Below, piece after piece: positions 8,418-16,391 of a stretch of DNA of 64,000 nucleotides. The stretch lies in contig CAKSAC010000004.1 of NCBI GenBank assembly GCA_934434925.1, positions 82,559 through 146,558 on the forward strand, in the 5' to 3' direction. Position 1 is the first letter of the stretch, and the number at the start of each line of letters is the position of its first letter. This DNA comes from an uncultured Eubacteriales bacterium (GTDB lineage: Bacteria; Bacillota; Clostridia; Oscillospirales; CAG-272). The notes below the pieces were generated by a model that was not told the DNA's origin, ran no database searches, and saw only the letters and a program-made list of their open reading frames with translations. The position numbers and the translations under genes were made by a program.

Positions 8418-9491
8418 ATGAAAATCAGAGAAAACTATAAATACGCACTCGTAGTTCCTACCAGTATGGGCGTTCGGATCTGCCCGCCTGACGGACAGCC
8501 GGTTTACTCCTCTGAGCTGTTCCGTATGCAGGTGACAAGCGCAGAGACCAATGTGGCCAGTATTTCTTCCTACCTCGGCCTTCCCGTACACGTTCTGACC
8601 ACGTTCGTCAAGGACAGTCCGATTGCCAAGATGATCAAGAACAATCTCCGTCAGCGCGGCATGAGCTATGAAGGCGCAGAGGTGGAGCAAGGCGGCCCTT
8701 GGGGCTATCGTCATCAGTTCAATATCGCGGACAGCGGTTACGGCGCGCGTGGCCCCCGCGTGCAGAACGACCGTGCAGGAGAAGTCGGCCGGACGCTGAA
8801 CGTCAAAGATTTTGACCTTGACCGTCTCTTCGGCAAAGAAGGCGTTGCCGTGCTGCACCTCTCGGGTCTTATCGGCGCACTCTCCCCGGAAACCAGCAAA
8901 TTCTGCCTTGAACTCGCCCGTGCCGCCAAAAAGTACGGCACGCTGATCTCTTTCGACCTCAACTACCGCGCTTCTTTCTGGAAAGGCCGCGAGCAGGAAC
9001 TGCATGATATTTTCACCGAGATCGCCTCGGTGGCCGATATCCTTGTCGGCAACGAAGAAGACTTCCAGCTTTGCCTCGGTCTTGAAGGGCCGGAAGCAGG
9101 CGGAAAAGACCTCGCCTCCAAGATCGAAAGCTTCAAAGCGATGATTCGTACGGCGAAGGCACAGTACCCCAACGTTTCAGTCTTTGCAACCACGTTACGG
9201 CAGGTTATCAACGTCAACCGTCACCTGTGGGGAGCTATTATGCTGAACGGGGATGAATGGCACGTCGCCGAACCTCGTGAAATTACGGTTCTTGACCGTA
9301 TCGGCGGCGGGGACGGATTTGTCGGCGGTCTGCTTTACGCCATCATCAAAGGCTGGGATGCCGAAAAGCAACTCCAGTTCGGATGGGCAAGCGGCGCGCT
9401 GGCTACCACTTTCCTCACCGACTATGCACAGCCCGCAGACGAAGATCAGATCTTCAGCATCTGGGGCGGAAACGCCCGCGTCAAGCGGTAA
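8418..9491 (+). CDS. PfkB-family sugar kinase, likely 2-keto-3-deoxygluconate kinase
   Basis: A 357-residue ribokinase/PfkB-family enzyme resembling KdgK-type kinases that phosphorylate 2-keto-3-deoxygluconate. The C-terminal signature reads DRIGGGDGFVGGLLYAI, with GGGD in place of the usual GAGD; the catalytic Asp is kept. FDLNYRASFW and LVGNEEDF are typical of the KDG-kinase branch. A strong AGGAGG-like site precedes the ATG. It closes the larA-like/PHP/gnd operon, 42 bp after gnd, and is followed by a terminator. With gnd it points to sugar-acid metabolism, but a KDPG aldolase is not in the window. Confidence 0.82.
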   Translation: MKIRENYKYALVVPTSMGVRICPPDGQPVYSSELFRMQVTSAETNVASISSYLGLPVHVLTTFVKDSPIAKMIKNNLRQRGMSYEGAEVEQGGPWGYRHQFNIADSGYGARGPRVQNDRAGEVGRTLNVKDFDLDRLFGKEGVAVLHLSGLIGALSPETSKFCLELARAAKKYGTLISFDLNYRASFWKGREQELHDIFTEIASVADILVGNEEDFQLCLGLEGPEAGGKDLASKIESFKAMIRTAKAQYPNVSVFATTLRQVINVNRHLWGAIMLNGDEWHVAEPREITVLDRIGGGDGFVGGLLYAIIKGWDAEKQLQFGWASGALATTFLTDYAQPADEDQIFSIWGGNARVKR

Positions 9492-9500
9492 AACAAAAAG

Positions 9501-9527
9501 CCCGGAGAACCGTCTCCGGGTTTTTCT
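9501..9527 (+). terminator. Terminator of the larA-like/gnd operon
   Basis: Perfect 8-bp hairpin CCCGGAGA/TCTCCGGG (9501-9520) followed by TTTTTC, 10 nt after the kinase stop codon. Confidence 0.85.
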
Positions 9528-9551
9528 TTGCGCAGGACCGGTTTTGCAGAA

Positions 9552-10478
9552 TTACGGTGTCTGCGTATGTATGACGCGTGTAAATGTCCTGCCGTCTCCG
9601 CGGAAGACGATCGTGCCGGAAAGGTCGGTACGGCAGATTTCTGCGCCCGATTTTTGCAAACGTGCCAATATTTCCTGATTCGGATGGTTGTATTTATTTC
9701 CGGTTCCGACAGAAATGACCGCATAAGACGGATGGACGCGATCCAAGAAGGTCTCTCCGGTCGAAGTCGCGGAGCCGTGATGGCCGACCTTCAGAATATC
9801 GGCGCGAAGATCCCCTGCCGAATATTTCCCCAGCATTTCTTTTTCCGATTCAAGCTCGGCATCCCCGGTCAAGAGAACCCGGTTCTCCCCGAAAACAAGG
9901 CGGAACACGATGCTGTAATTGTTGGTTTTGGAATACTTTTCGGAATTCGGGGCCAGCAATTCCATCCGGAGGCCGCCTGCCGTCAGCGTGATACCGGCGG
10001 TGGCCTGTATCACGTCCACATCCCTCTCTTCCAGCGCTGTCACCGTATTTTCAAAGATTTTTGTGCTTTTTGCGCAATCCGGCATCAAGCAGTGCGTTAC
10101 CGAAAACGTGCGGATGATGGTGGGTGCGCCGCCGATATGATCGGCATCCGGATGGGTGAGGAAAAGATAGTCGATTTTATTGATCCCGAGCGCCTGTAAA
10201 TAGGAAACGATTCCTTGTGTGATATCTTTTTTCAAGTCGCCTGTATCTACCAGGATTACCGCGTCGTCTGTCCGGATCAAGGTGCAATCGCCCTGCCCCA
10301 CGTCAATAAAATGAATTTCCACTTCCCCGCTCGGCTGCTCTGCGGCTCCCGTTGCGGTGGTGGACGCGGAGGTTCCGAAGCCGGGGATAAACTGACAGGA
10401 ACTCAGAATCGAGAGTACGATAGTCAGAAAAAGCAGCAGCGCAAAAAGACGGCTTCTGCGTTTGTATTGTATGTTCAT
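9552..10478 (-). CDS. Lipoprotein with ComEC/Rec2-like metallo-beta-lactamase domain
   Basis: A 308-residue exported MBL-fold hydrolase. The basic N-terminus plus hydrophobic stretch ends in a lipobox ILSSC (Cys28), so it should be lipid-anchored outside the membrane. The MBL motif THPDADHIGG and later LLTGDAE, KVGHHGS and SVGTGNKYNHP are typical of the ComEC C-terminal domain, which is linked to DNA degradation during uptake. No ComEC membrane channel is attached. The start overlaps recR by 4 bp, so it closes the dnaX-ybaB-recR operon; a link to DNA processing is inferred from fold and context only. Confidence 0.85.
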   Translation of the reverse strand: MNIQYKRRSRLFALLLFLTIVLSILSSCQFIPGFGTSASTTATGAAEQPSGEVEIHFIDVGQGDCTLIRTDDAVILVDTGDLKKDITQGIVSYLQALGINKIDYLFLTHPDADHIGGAPTIIRTFSVTHCLMPDCAKSTKIFENTVTALEERDVDVIQATAGITLTAGGLRMELLAPNSEKYSKTNNYSIVFRLVFGENRVLLTGDAELESEKEMLGKYSAGDLRADILKVGHHGSATSTGETFLDRVHPSYAVISVGTGNKYNHPNQEILARLQKSGAEICRTDLSGTIVFRGDGRTFTRVIHTQTP

Positions 10479-11077
10479 GAGAGATCTCTCCTTCCTTCAA
10501 GCGCACGATTGAGGGTAACTTCATCCGTATATTCAAGATTGCCGCCGACCGGTATGCCGTAAGCCAGCCGAGTGACTTTAACGGAAAAGGGCGCGAGAAT
10601 CCGGCAAAGATACATCGCCGTTGCTTCCCCTTCCACATCGGGGTCGGTCGCCACGATCACCTCGCGCACATCTCCGGCTTCCACGCGTTCCCGCAGTTTT
10701 GAAATCCGAAGTGTATCCGGGGTAATCCCGTTCATCGGAGACAACGAGCCACCCAGCACATGGTAAAGTCCCCGATATTCGCGCACACGTTCAAACGCCA
10801 AAACATCCCGCGCCTGTTCGACCACGCAGATTATACCGCGGTCACGATCCGGATCCGCACATACCGGGCAGATCTCCCCGGTCGTATAATTTCCGCAAAC
10901 GCGGCAAGGGTGGATTTTTCGTTTAGCATCCGAAATCGCCTCGGAAAAATCGGCCGCCTCTTCGTCACTGAACGCAAGAACGGAAAAAGCCATCCGGACT
11001 GCGGTCTTCCCCCCGATTCCGGGGATATGGCGAAACATTTCAATCAGCCGCTGCAACGGCTCCGCATATTCCTGCAT
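10475..11077 (-). CDS. recR: Recombination mediator RecR
   Basis: A 200-residue RecR, which works with RecO/RecF to load RecA at gaps. Features in order: N-terminal HhH region with HIPGIGGKTAVRMAF, zinc finger Cys-x2-Cys...Cys-x2-Cys (CRVCGNYTTGEICPVC), Toprim domain with VVEQARDV and ATDPDVEGEATA, and C-terminal LAYGIPVGGNLEYTD. Length is standard. It sits in the conserved dnaX-ybaB-recR order, 1 bp after ybaB. Confidence 0.97.
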   Translation of the reverse strand: MQEYAEPLQRLIEMFRHIPGIGGKTAVRMAFSVLAFSDEEAADFSEAISDAKRKIHPCRVCGNYTTGEICPVCADPDRDRGIICVVEQARDVLAFERVREYRGLYHVLGGSLSPMNGITPDTLRISKLRERVEAGDVREVIVATDPDVEGEATAMYLCRILAPFSVKVTRLAYGIPVGGNLEYTDEVTLNRALEGRRDLS

Positions 11078-11078
11078 T

Positions 11079-11429
11079 TCAGAAAACTCCCGGCATTCCG
11101 GGCATCCCCGGCAAGCTCATCTGTCCTGTGATCTTATTCATTTCCGTTTCGGTCGTTTCATCAACCGTGCGGACCGCCTGATTGAAGGCCGCCATGACAA
11201 TGTCGCTGAGCGTTTCAATATCATCGGGATCGACAATCTCGGGAGCAATTTCCAGTGAAAGGACCTCGCGCCTGCCGTTCATCCTGACGGTGACGGCTCC
11301 TCCGCCGGCTGTCGCGGTATATTCTGCCGCTTCAAGCTCGGCCTGCTTGGCCTGCATATCCTCTTGCATTTTCTGCGCCTGTTTCATCAGGTCGGCCATG
11401 CCGCCGCTTTTGGGAATTTTGACGTTCAT
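11079..11429 (-). CDS. YbaB/EbfC family nucleoid-associated protein
   Basis: A 116-residue YbaB/EbfC protein, a small dimeric DNA-binding protein usually encoded between dnaX and recR. The N-terminal half contains the helical MKQAQKMQEDMQAKQAELE stretch, followed by the beta region VTVRMNGRREVLSLEI. The extreme C-terminus is Met/Pro/Gly-rich, as often seen. A good RBS (GGAGA) precedes the ATG at 11429. Confidence 0.95.
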   Translation of the reverse strand: MNVKIPKSGGMADLMKQAQKMQEDMQAKQAELEAAEYTATAGGGAVTVRMNGRREVLSLEIAPEIVDPDDIETLSDIVMAAFNQAVRTVDETTETEMNKITGQMSLPGMPGMPGVF

Positions 11430-11452
11430 GTTAAGTCTCCTTTACATTTGTT

Positions 11453-13078
11453 TTATTTCAGGACTTCCGTAAGTTCTTCAATAACCGTGTGAGCGGAAGC
11501 TGTGTTCTCCGCTTCCAGTATAATATCACGGACAGGCGTTCCCGCCGCCGCCAGCGATCCTGTAAGCAGGGCGCGGTTGGCATCGGTATTCAGAATTGTC
11601 ACATAAAACGGATTGGAAAGGCGCAACAGAAAGCGCCCATCCCCCGAGAGATACCCGCGCGCGCCGCGAAGAAGACCGGCAAGGCTCCCTTGCGAACGGA
11701 TAAGTTCTTCCGCCACTTCCCGGAATCCGCTGTACGGCCGGAAGGCAGATGCGTCGGCGGGAGCGACATCGGGTTCGTGCGTGTTCCTCGATGCGTCGGA
11801 TCCGCGTTTTTCGGCCGCGATCCCGTCCGGTTCTTGTTTTTCGGCCATCGGCGTTTCCCCGGCGTCCGCGAAAGACGCTTTTTCCGCTTTCGGCGCTTCT
11901 TGTGCGGGAACAGGGCAAACCCCGGCCGCAAGCGCCGCCACTTTCTTTTCCAGTTCAAAGACGCGGAGTTGCAGGCTTTCTTCCCCGCCGGAAAGCGTAG
12001 GGTCGCATAACCGCGTCAGGGTCAGTTCGGCCGTTGCACGGCGGGAGAGGCCGGTTCTTTGCATCCGGCCGAGCGCATCTTCCAGCAGTCGGACATGATA
12101 GACCATCGTCTGCATGGAAAGCCCTTCGGAAAGCGCGCGAATGCGTTCTGTCTCGGCATCGGTAAGATCCAGATATTCCACCGCGTTCCCGGCGGTGCGG
12201 AATACCATCATATCCCGATAGCAGTCAATGAGATCCTGCCAAAAAACCGTAATATCCCGGGAGGACATCACCAGCTCGTGTATCTTGCGGTACAGCGCCG
12301 CATAATCGCGCGCGCGGATTGCTTCGACTACCGCGTAAACGCTTTCGGTGTCTCCGGCACCGCAGGTCGCGGCAACTAATTTTTCATCGATTTTTTCTTT
12401 CCGTCCGGCGCAAAGTTCCAGAAGACTGATGGCATCGCGCATTCCGCCGAGAGCAAGGCGGGCAAGGAGCCGTGCGCCGTCTTCCGTAAGGTCTATCCCT
12501 TCATGCCCGGAAATGTACAAAAGGCGACGCGCCAGCACCGCGCCGGATATCCGGTGAAAATCAAATCGCTGACAGCGTGAAACAATCGTGCTCGGCAGTT
12601 TATGCAATTCTGTCGTTGCCAGAATAAAAATAACATGAGGGGGCGGCTCTTCCAGCGTTTTCAGGAGCGCGTTGAACGCGCCGCCGCTCATCATATGCAC
12701 TTCATCAATAATATACACGCGATATCGGAGCGCCGCCGGGGTGAATATGATCTCATCCCGGATATCGCGCACATCGTTAACGCCGGTATTGCTGGCGGCG
12801 TCCATTTCTATGACATCCGTGGCACGTCCTTCATCGATTGACCGGCAGGCTTCGCATTCGTTGCAGGGGTTTCCGTCCTTCGGAGACAGGCAGTTGACCG
12901 CTTTGGCAAGAATTTTGGCACTGCTTGTCTTTCCCGTTCCGCGGGAACCGCAGAAAAGATAGGCGTGGCTGATCTTTCCGGATGCCACTTCGTATTTGAG
13001 AATGCCGGTGACGTGATCCTGCCCCCAGACATCGTCAAAATTTTGCGGACGCCATTTGCGGTAAAGCGCACGGTACAT
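11453..13078 (-). CDS. dnaX: DNA polymerase III subunit gamma/tau
   Basis: A 541-residue DnaX, the clamp-loader ATPase of the replisome. The AAA+ core has Walker A GSRGTGKTSSAK (44-55), a zinc-binding set of cysteines (C63, C72, C75, C78), Walker B/DEVH in YIIDEVHMMS and sensor SRC. The central region is followed by a low-complexity Ala/Glu linker and a tau-like C-terminus. I chose the ATG at 13078 (MYRALYRKWRPQNF, the universal DnaX start) because GGAGG lies at 13086-13090; in-frame codons upstream fall in the SRP RNA. Confidence 0.96.
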   Translation of the reverse strand: MYRALYRKWRPQNFDDVWGQDHVTGILKYEVASGKISHAYLFCGSRGTGKTSSAKILAKAVNCLSPKDGNPCNECEACRSIDEGRATDVIEMDAASNTGVNDVRDIRDEIIFTPAALRYRVYIIDEVHMMSGGAFNALLKTLEEPPPHVIFILATTELHKLPSTIVSRCQRFDFHRISGAVLARRLLYISGHEGIDLTEDGARLLARLALGGMRDAISLLELCAGRKEKIDEKLVAATCGAGDTESVYAVVEAIRARDYAALYRKIHELVMSSRDITVFWQDLIDCYRDMMVFRTAGNAVEYLDLTDAETERIRALSEGLSMQTMVYHVRLLEDALGRMQRTGLSRRATAELTLTRLCDPTLSGGEESLQLRVFELEKKVAALAAGVCPVPAQEAPKAEKASFADAGETPMAEKQEPDGIAAEKRGSDASRNTHEPDVAPADASAFRPYSGFREVAEELIRSQGSLAGLLRGARGYLSGDGRFLLRLSNPFYVTILNTDANRALLTGSLAAAGTPVRDIILEAENTASAHTVIEELTEVLK

Positions 13079-13095
13079 AAGAAAACCTCCGTAAG

Positions 13096-13125
13096 TTATG
13101 AAAAAGAAAGGGGCGCTCGCCTGGG
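13096..13125 (-). terminator. Possible terminator between SRP RNA and dnaX
   Basis: On the minus strand a G4/C4-rich hairpin (GGGGATTCCCC and GCCCC segments) is followed by TTTCTTTTT, about 40 nt past the SRP RNA and just before the dnaX RBS. It may separate the abundant SRP RNA from dnaX mRNA with partial read-through. Confidence 0.4.
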
Positions 13126-13158
13126 GAATCCCCTCAGCACAAGCCCCCGGCTCGCCGG

Positions 13159-13466
13159 TTTCCAAAGCCCGGATAAGACCATACACCGCAAATTCGAACA
13201 TCCCCCACACACGGGAGCCGTACCGCCCACTCCGGACAGGTTGCCTCGCGGCACACCGGGTTTGCCGCTTAATGCTGCTTGGTCTCCCACCTGACATGGT
13301 TCACAGCACCCGATTGCGCAAGACCCATCCTTCATCGCAAACTGCATACGGCGCAGACTGCACGAGAAATGCCCTCCTCTACGGAAATCACCCCTGCTAT
13401 AGCGGATTTCAGGTACAAGGCACCGCTAACGCCCCGGCCAGTATGGTCCTATCCGGCCTTTGGAAA
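13159..13466 (-). ncRNA. ffs: Signal recognition particle RNA, large bacterial type
   Basis: The ends (13466-13441 and 13184-13159) pair in a nearly perfect helix of about 26 bp. The Alu-domain core GGTGCC..GTACCTG..ATCCGCT resembles the B. subtilis scRNA, and the domain IV region contains TGTCAGGT..AAGCAGCATTAAG. The position directly upstream of dnaX is the usual one in Firmicutes. The domain IV tip reads GG-GAGA-CC rather than the common CC-GGAA-GG. Exact ends are inferred from pairing and the promoter. The RNA scaffolds Ffh for co-translational targeting. Confidence 0.93.
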
Positions 13467-13478
13467 CTTACAGTATAC

Positions 13479-13507
13479 AGTATAGCAGAAAAAAACTTTT
13501 TATGCAA
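13479..13507 (-). promoter_or_regulatory. SRP RNA promoter
   Basis: Minus-strand TTGCAT (13507-13502), 17-nt spacer and TATACT (13484-13479) place the transcription start within a few bases of the 5' end of the SRP RNA helix. Confidence 0.8.
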
Positions 13508-13534
13508 GAGAATACGCAAGATTTTTCAAAGTTT

Positions 13535-14257
13535 TCACAAAAGAAATCCGCCGTCTACCGAAAGCGTCTGCCCGGTGATGAAGGAGGCTTCTTCTCCGGC
13601 GAGAAAAAGCATGGCGGCGGCAACGTCTCCCGGTGTGCCGAGGCGGCCGAGCGGCGTTTCTTTTTGCAATTCTTCCAGCGTTGCCGAAGAAAGGGCGGCG
13701 TTCATTTCCGTGTCGATCACCCCGGGGGCAATGCTGTTGACGGTAATGCCGGAAGGGCCGACTTCTTTAGCAAGTGCGCGGCTCATTCCGATCAGCGCCG
13801 CCTTGGATGCCGAATAATGCACCTCGCAGGAAGCGCCGCTTATCCCCCACATGGAAGAAACATTGATGATACGCCCCCATTTTTTGCGGATCATGGCGGG
13901 GAGAAGAGCGCGGGCATAATAAAACGGACCGTTGACATTGACGGCAAAAACGCCGGCCCATTCTTCATCGGTCAGTTCCGTGAAAAGCGAAAAAGAAGAA
14001 ACGGCGGCATTGTTGATGAGAATATCGATCTCCCCGATTTCTTCCCGCACCCGACGGCATGCGTCCTGCACCTCGGCCGGAGAAGAGGAATCCGCCTGTA
14101 CCGGGAAGGCACCAACCGCGCGGGCAAGCGTTTCCGCCTCTGTCCGTGCGCGCCGGTAAGTGAAAGCCACGGAATATCCGGCGGCACAAAAGCGGCGTAC
14201 CGCCTCTGCCCCGATACCGCGCGAACCACCGTTTATCAGCACTTTCTTCACATTCAT
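13535..14257 (-). CDS. SDR family oxidoreductase, FabG-like
   Basis: A short-chain dehydrogenase/reductase of about 240 residues, resembling 3-oxoacyl-ACP reductase. The cofactor motif is NGGSRGIG (TGxxxGIG type with Asn first), then NNAA, the catalytic Ser in NVSSMWG, YSASK (Tyr-x3-Lys) and NSIAPGVIDTEM; it ends in the FabG-like GQTLSVDGGFLL. The start is uncertain: ATG 14257 has GAGG too close, GTG 14251 has it at 8 nt, and GTG 14287 is also possible. Second gene after rlmA. No fatty-acid synthesis genes are adjacent, so the substrate is unknown. Confidence 0.88.
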   Translation of the reverse strand: MNVKKVLINGGSRGIGAEAVRRFCAAGYSVAFTYRRARTEAETLARAVGAFPVQADSSSPAEVQDACRRVREEIGEIDILINNAAVSSFSLFTELTDEEWAGVFAVNVNGPFYYARALLPAMIRKKWGRIINVSSMWGISGASCEVHYSASKAALIGMSRALAKEVGPSGITVNSIAPGVIDTEMNAALSSATLEELQKETPLGRLGTPGDVAAAMLFLAGEEASFITGQTLSVDGGFLL

Positions 14258-14304
14258 TTCCTCGCTTTCCAAAGCAAAATCCGGCACGGCGAAGCCCCGG
14301 CCGT

Positions 14305-15105
14305 TTATGATTGTTTTTGATAAACCAAAACCGAAAAAACCGCTTCGGTTTCAAGAGAATCCAGTGCGGCAAGCCGTTCTCTTCCGGCCGCCGGCGTCCG
14401 GTAATAATAAGGAGTCATGGCAAAAAGATCGGCAATCGCCCCGCAATCCGGAAGTGTAAAAGAAAAGGCTATCTCTTCTTTTTGTAAAAACTTCAACCCG
14501 GGTAATTCTTCGTCGGCCGCCGGATTTTCGTATGGCGTATCGTAAAGCACCTTTTTCATGGAAAAAAGATGACGCGCCCCCGGAACCGCCAGCAAAAAAA
14601 TCCCGTCCGGGCGGAGAATGCGGGCATATTCCTCAATCGCCAGCGGCGCAAACAGGCAGGAAAGAAACGCGGCCGAACAATCCGGAAACGGCAAGCGATA
14701 TACGCTGGCAACGGCAAATCGTACATCCGGCAACGCCTTCGCCGCCAATCTGAGTGCGTCTTTCGACAAATCGAAGCCCACGCACCGGCCGAACCGACGT
14801 GAAAGCGCCTCGGTATAATAGCCTTCCCCGCAACCGGCATCCACACAGATTCCGTCCGGTTCAGCATACGCTTCGGCAATCCGGTCAAGAGCCGCCCGGA
14901 GAGGCGCGTAAAATCCGCGGGAAAGGAAACGATGACGCGCCGCAATCATTTCACGGTTATCCCCGTGTGCCGGAGAAGAACCCGTCAGCAGATTGACATA
15001 TCCGCGCGCCGAAATATCGAAACTGTGCCCCGCCGGGCAGAATAGCCGCTTTTCTTCACGGGCAAGACGGGCGCGGCAAACCGGACAGAGAAAGTCGGAT
15101 AACAT
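14305..15105 (-). CDS. rlmA: 23S rRNA (guanine-N1)-methyltransferase, RlmA/TlrB type
   Basis: A 266-residue methyltransferase of the RlmA family, which methylates N1 of G745 or G748 in helix 35 of 23S rRNA. A zinc finger is at the N-terminus (Cys7, Cys10, Cys23, His27). The SAM-binding motif is VDAGCGEGYY, followed by GFDLSKDAL and the family motif FAPLAIEEYARILRPDG. Which of the two guanines is modified cannot be told by eye. First gene of a likely two-gene unit with the SDR gene. Confidence 0.9.
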   Translation of the reverse strand: MLSDFLCPVCRARLAREEKRLFCPAGHSFDISARGYVNLLTGSSPAHGDNREMIAARHRFLSRGFYAPLRAALDRIAEAYAEPDGICVDAGCGEGYYTEALSRRFGRCVGFDLSKDALRLAAKALPDVRFAVASVYRLPFPDCSAAFLSCLFAPLAIEEYARILRPDGIFLLAVPGARHLFSMKKVLYDTPYENPAADEELPGLKFLQKEEIAFSFTLPDCGAIADLFAMTPYYYRTPAAGRERLAALDSLETEAVFSVLVYQKQS

Positions 15106-15430
15106 AATCCCTCCTTCGGAAAAATCGTTACGCAGACGGCAAAAACCCTATCGTTCCCTGCAAAAAAAACGCAAAACGCACGGCGCAGACCGCAGAGCAG
15201 GCAAAAAGAATGCGTCCGACGCGGTCAAAGGAACCGGCCGATGGCGGCAACAGGCAATCCGCAAAGAGCAGGGTGACGGCGAAGCGCGCTTTTAGAGTCG
15301 GTCCGCCCGTGCCGGGAGCCACGCTGTATGACAAAAAACTATTCGATGAGCATGGCGTCCCCGTAATGTATGCGATATAAGAAATTACCGATTGGCAGAC
15401 TTTCGCAAACCAATCGGCAATCGGAATCGT
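15106..15430. other. Intergenic stretch with possible gene remnant and hairpin
   Basis: No convincing gene. On the plus strand an open frame from ATG 15210 to TAA 15380 (56 codons) ends like a real protein (LYDKKLFDEHGVPVMYAI), but it has no visible RBS and I recognise no family. A hairpin, CCGATTGG (15388-15395) with CCAATCGG (15410-15417), lies just downstream of higA on the minus strand and may end the higBA transcript. Confidence 0.4.
15388..15417 (-). terminator. Possible terminator of higBA
   Basis: Perfect 8-bp inverted repeat with a 14-nt loop, followed on the minus strand by TAATTTCTT. The stem sequence CCGATTGG recurs in the queA terminator at 16306-16342 on the other side of the higBA module. 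Confidence 0.45.
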
Positions 15431-15715
15431 TCAATGGCTTGCAGGTACGAACTCTACCTTCAATTTCATTCCCATTCCGTCTGCCAACCTCTGAAGAGTA
15501 CGCAAAGAAGGATTAGCATTACCATTTTCCAATTTACTGATGTCAGCCTGTGCAATTCCGGTACGAGCTGCTAAATCCTTTTGTGTCAGTCCCGCTGCTT
15601 TCCTTGCGTCAAGCATTGCCTGAATAATGGAAAACTCCGCATCAAGCGCATCATATTCTTTTTTGAAATCTTCATTTTGAAGTTGTTCATTCAAAAAATC
15701 CTTGTAATTCGTCAT
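15431..15715 (-). CDS. higA: HigA-type antitoxin, XRE-family helix-turn-helix
   Basis: A 94-residue HTH_XRE protein. The N-terminal 35 residues precede the HTH (ARKAAGLTQKDLAARTG and QADISKLENGNANPSLRTLQRLADGMG), ending in a short C-terminal strand. It starts one base after the stop of the toxin gene, the toxin-first order typical of higBA. It should neutralise HigB and repress the operon; two ATGGGAT/ATCCCAT-type sites at the promoter are candidate operators. Composition is more A+T-rich than neighbours, suggesting transfer. Confidence 0.88.
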   Translation of the reverse strand: MTNYKDFLNEQLQNEDFKKEYDALDAEFSIIQAMLDARKAAGLTQKDLAARTGIAQADISKLENGNANPSLRTLQRLADGMGMKLKVEFVPASH

Positions 15716-15716
15716 A

Positions 15717-16070
15717 TCATTTTCCCTCCCTGTTCAAAAATTCATTTCGATATTTCTTTGCAAGATCAATTTCGTTTTTAGGAGTTTTTTGCGTTTTTTT
15801 GACAAAACCATTTGTAAGGACAATTTTTCTGCCGATAACAAAAAAGTACAACACTCTCGATATATTCGAACCGCTTTTCGCTCTGATTTCAAATATTCCA
15901 TCAACGAGGTGTTCCGAATACGGCATTCGGAGCGCCGTTCCGTTTTTTGCCAATAAGTCAATTGTTCGCAATAATCTCGCTCTCATTTTATCGTCAACGG
16001 ATAAAAGAAATTCTTTCACCGGTTCACTTCCATCGGGCTTATCATAAAAAACAATCTCAAATTCCTGCAT
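15717..16070 (-). CDS. higB: HigB-type toxin, RelE/ParE superfamily (phage Gp49-like)
   Basis: A 117-residue protein of the phage-derived Gp49-like/HigB family. It has the N-terminal FYDKPDGSEPVKEFL, a helix-rich middle and the core strands IFEIRAKSGSNISRVLYFFVIGRKIVLTNGF followed by the basic KKTQKTP. Such toxins cleave mRNA at the ribosome. It precedes higA by one base and has its own consensus promoter. The A+T-rich composition contrasts with queA and rlmA on either side. Confidence 0.88.
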   Translation of the reverse strand: MQEFEIVFYDKPDGSEPVKEFLLSVDDKMRARLLRTIDLLAKNGTALRMPYSEHLVDGIFEIRAKSGSNISRVLYFFVIGRKIVLTNGFVKKTQKTPKNEIDLAKKYRNEFLNREGK

Positions 16071-16090
16071 TTATAGTGTCTCCTAAAAAT

Positions 16091-16133
16091 ATGGGATTTA
16101 TCCCTTATCTATATTATATGGGATTTATCCCAT
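16091..16133. promoter_or_regulatory. Candidate HigA operators
   Basis: A perfect palindrome ATGGGATTTATCCCAT at 16118-16133 and a near copy at 16091-16106 (last two bases differ) are 27 nt apart. They bracket the -10 box of the higBA promoter, the arrangement expected for autorepression. Confidence 0.7.
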
Positions 16134-16141
16134 TTTGTCAA
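16113..16141 (-). promoter_or_regulatory. higBA promoter, perfect consensus
   Basis: Minus-strand TTGACA (16141-16136), 17-nt spacer and TATAAT (16118-16113). The spacer is filled by the palindromic operator, so repressor binding would block polymerase. Confidence 0.8.
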
Positions 16142-16305
16142 TAGATTTTCACAAGTTTTTTTCAAAAAAATTTAACCGTTTCTTATATCCCATAAGCATC
16201 GCCCCCCGATGTTCATATAAGAAAACGCCTTACTTTCACTAAGCAAAATTCGTCCAATTTGGCAACAAAACAAAAAAATGAAGCTGATATCAGCTCGTTG
16301 CAAAA

Positions 16306-16342
16306 AATTACCAATCGGTTGCGAGTTTACCGATTGGTAATT
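16306..16342 (-). terminator. Terminator of queA
   Basis: Perfect 14-bp inverted repeat AATTACCAATCGGT / ACCGATTGGTAATT (16306-16319, 16329-16342) with a 9-nt loop; on the minus strand it runs into a T tract. It lies 50 nt after the queA stop. A separate 12-bp palindrome GCTGATATCAGC is at 16283-16294. Confidence 0.65.
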
Positions 16343-16391
16343 CCGTATATTATTCGTTTTTTGATTTGTAAATATTGCACAAAAAGTTCTT

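Noticed and set aside
13096..13817. Open frames across the SRP RNA on both strands
   Set aside because: The region folds as SRP RNA with its own promoter; predicted proteins have no family features.
15210..15380. 56-codon plus-strand frame ending LYDKKLFDEHGVPVMYAI
   Set aside because: The end looks protein-like, but there is no RBS, no promoter and no recognised family; noted only as a possible remnant.
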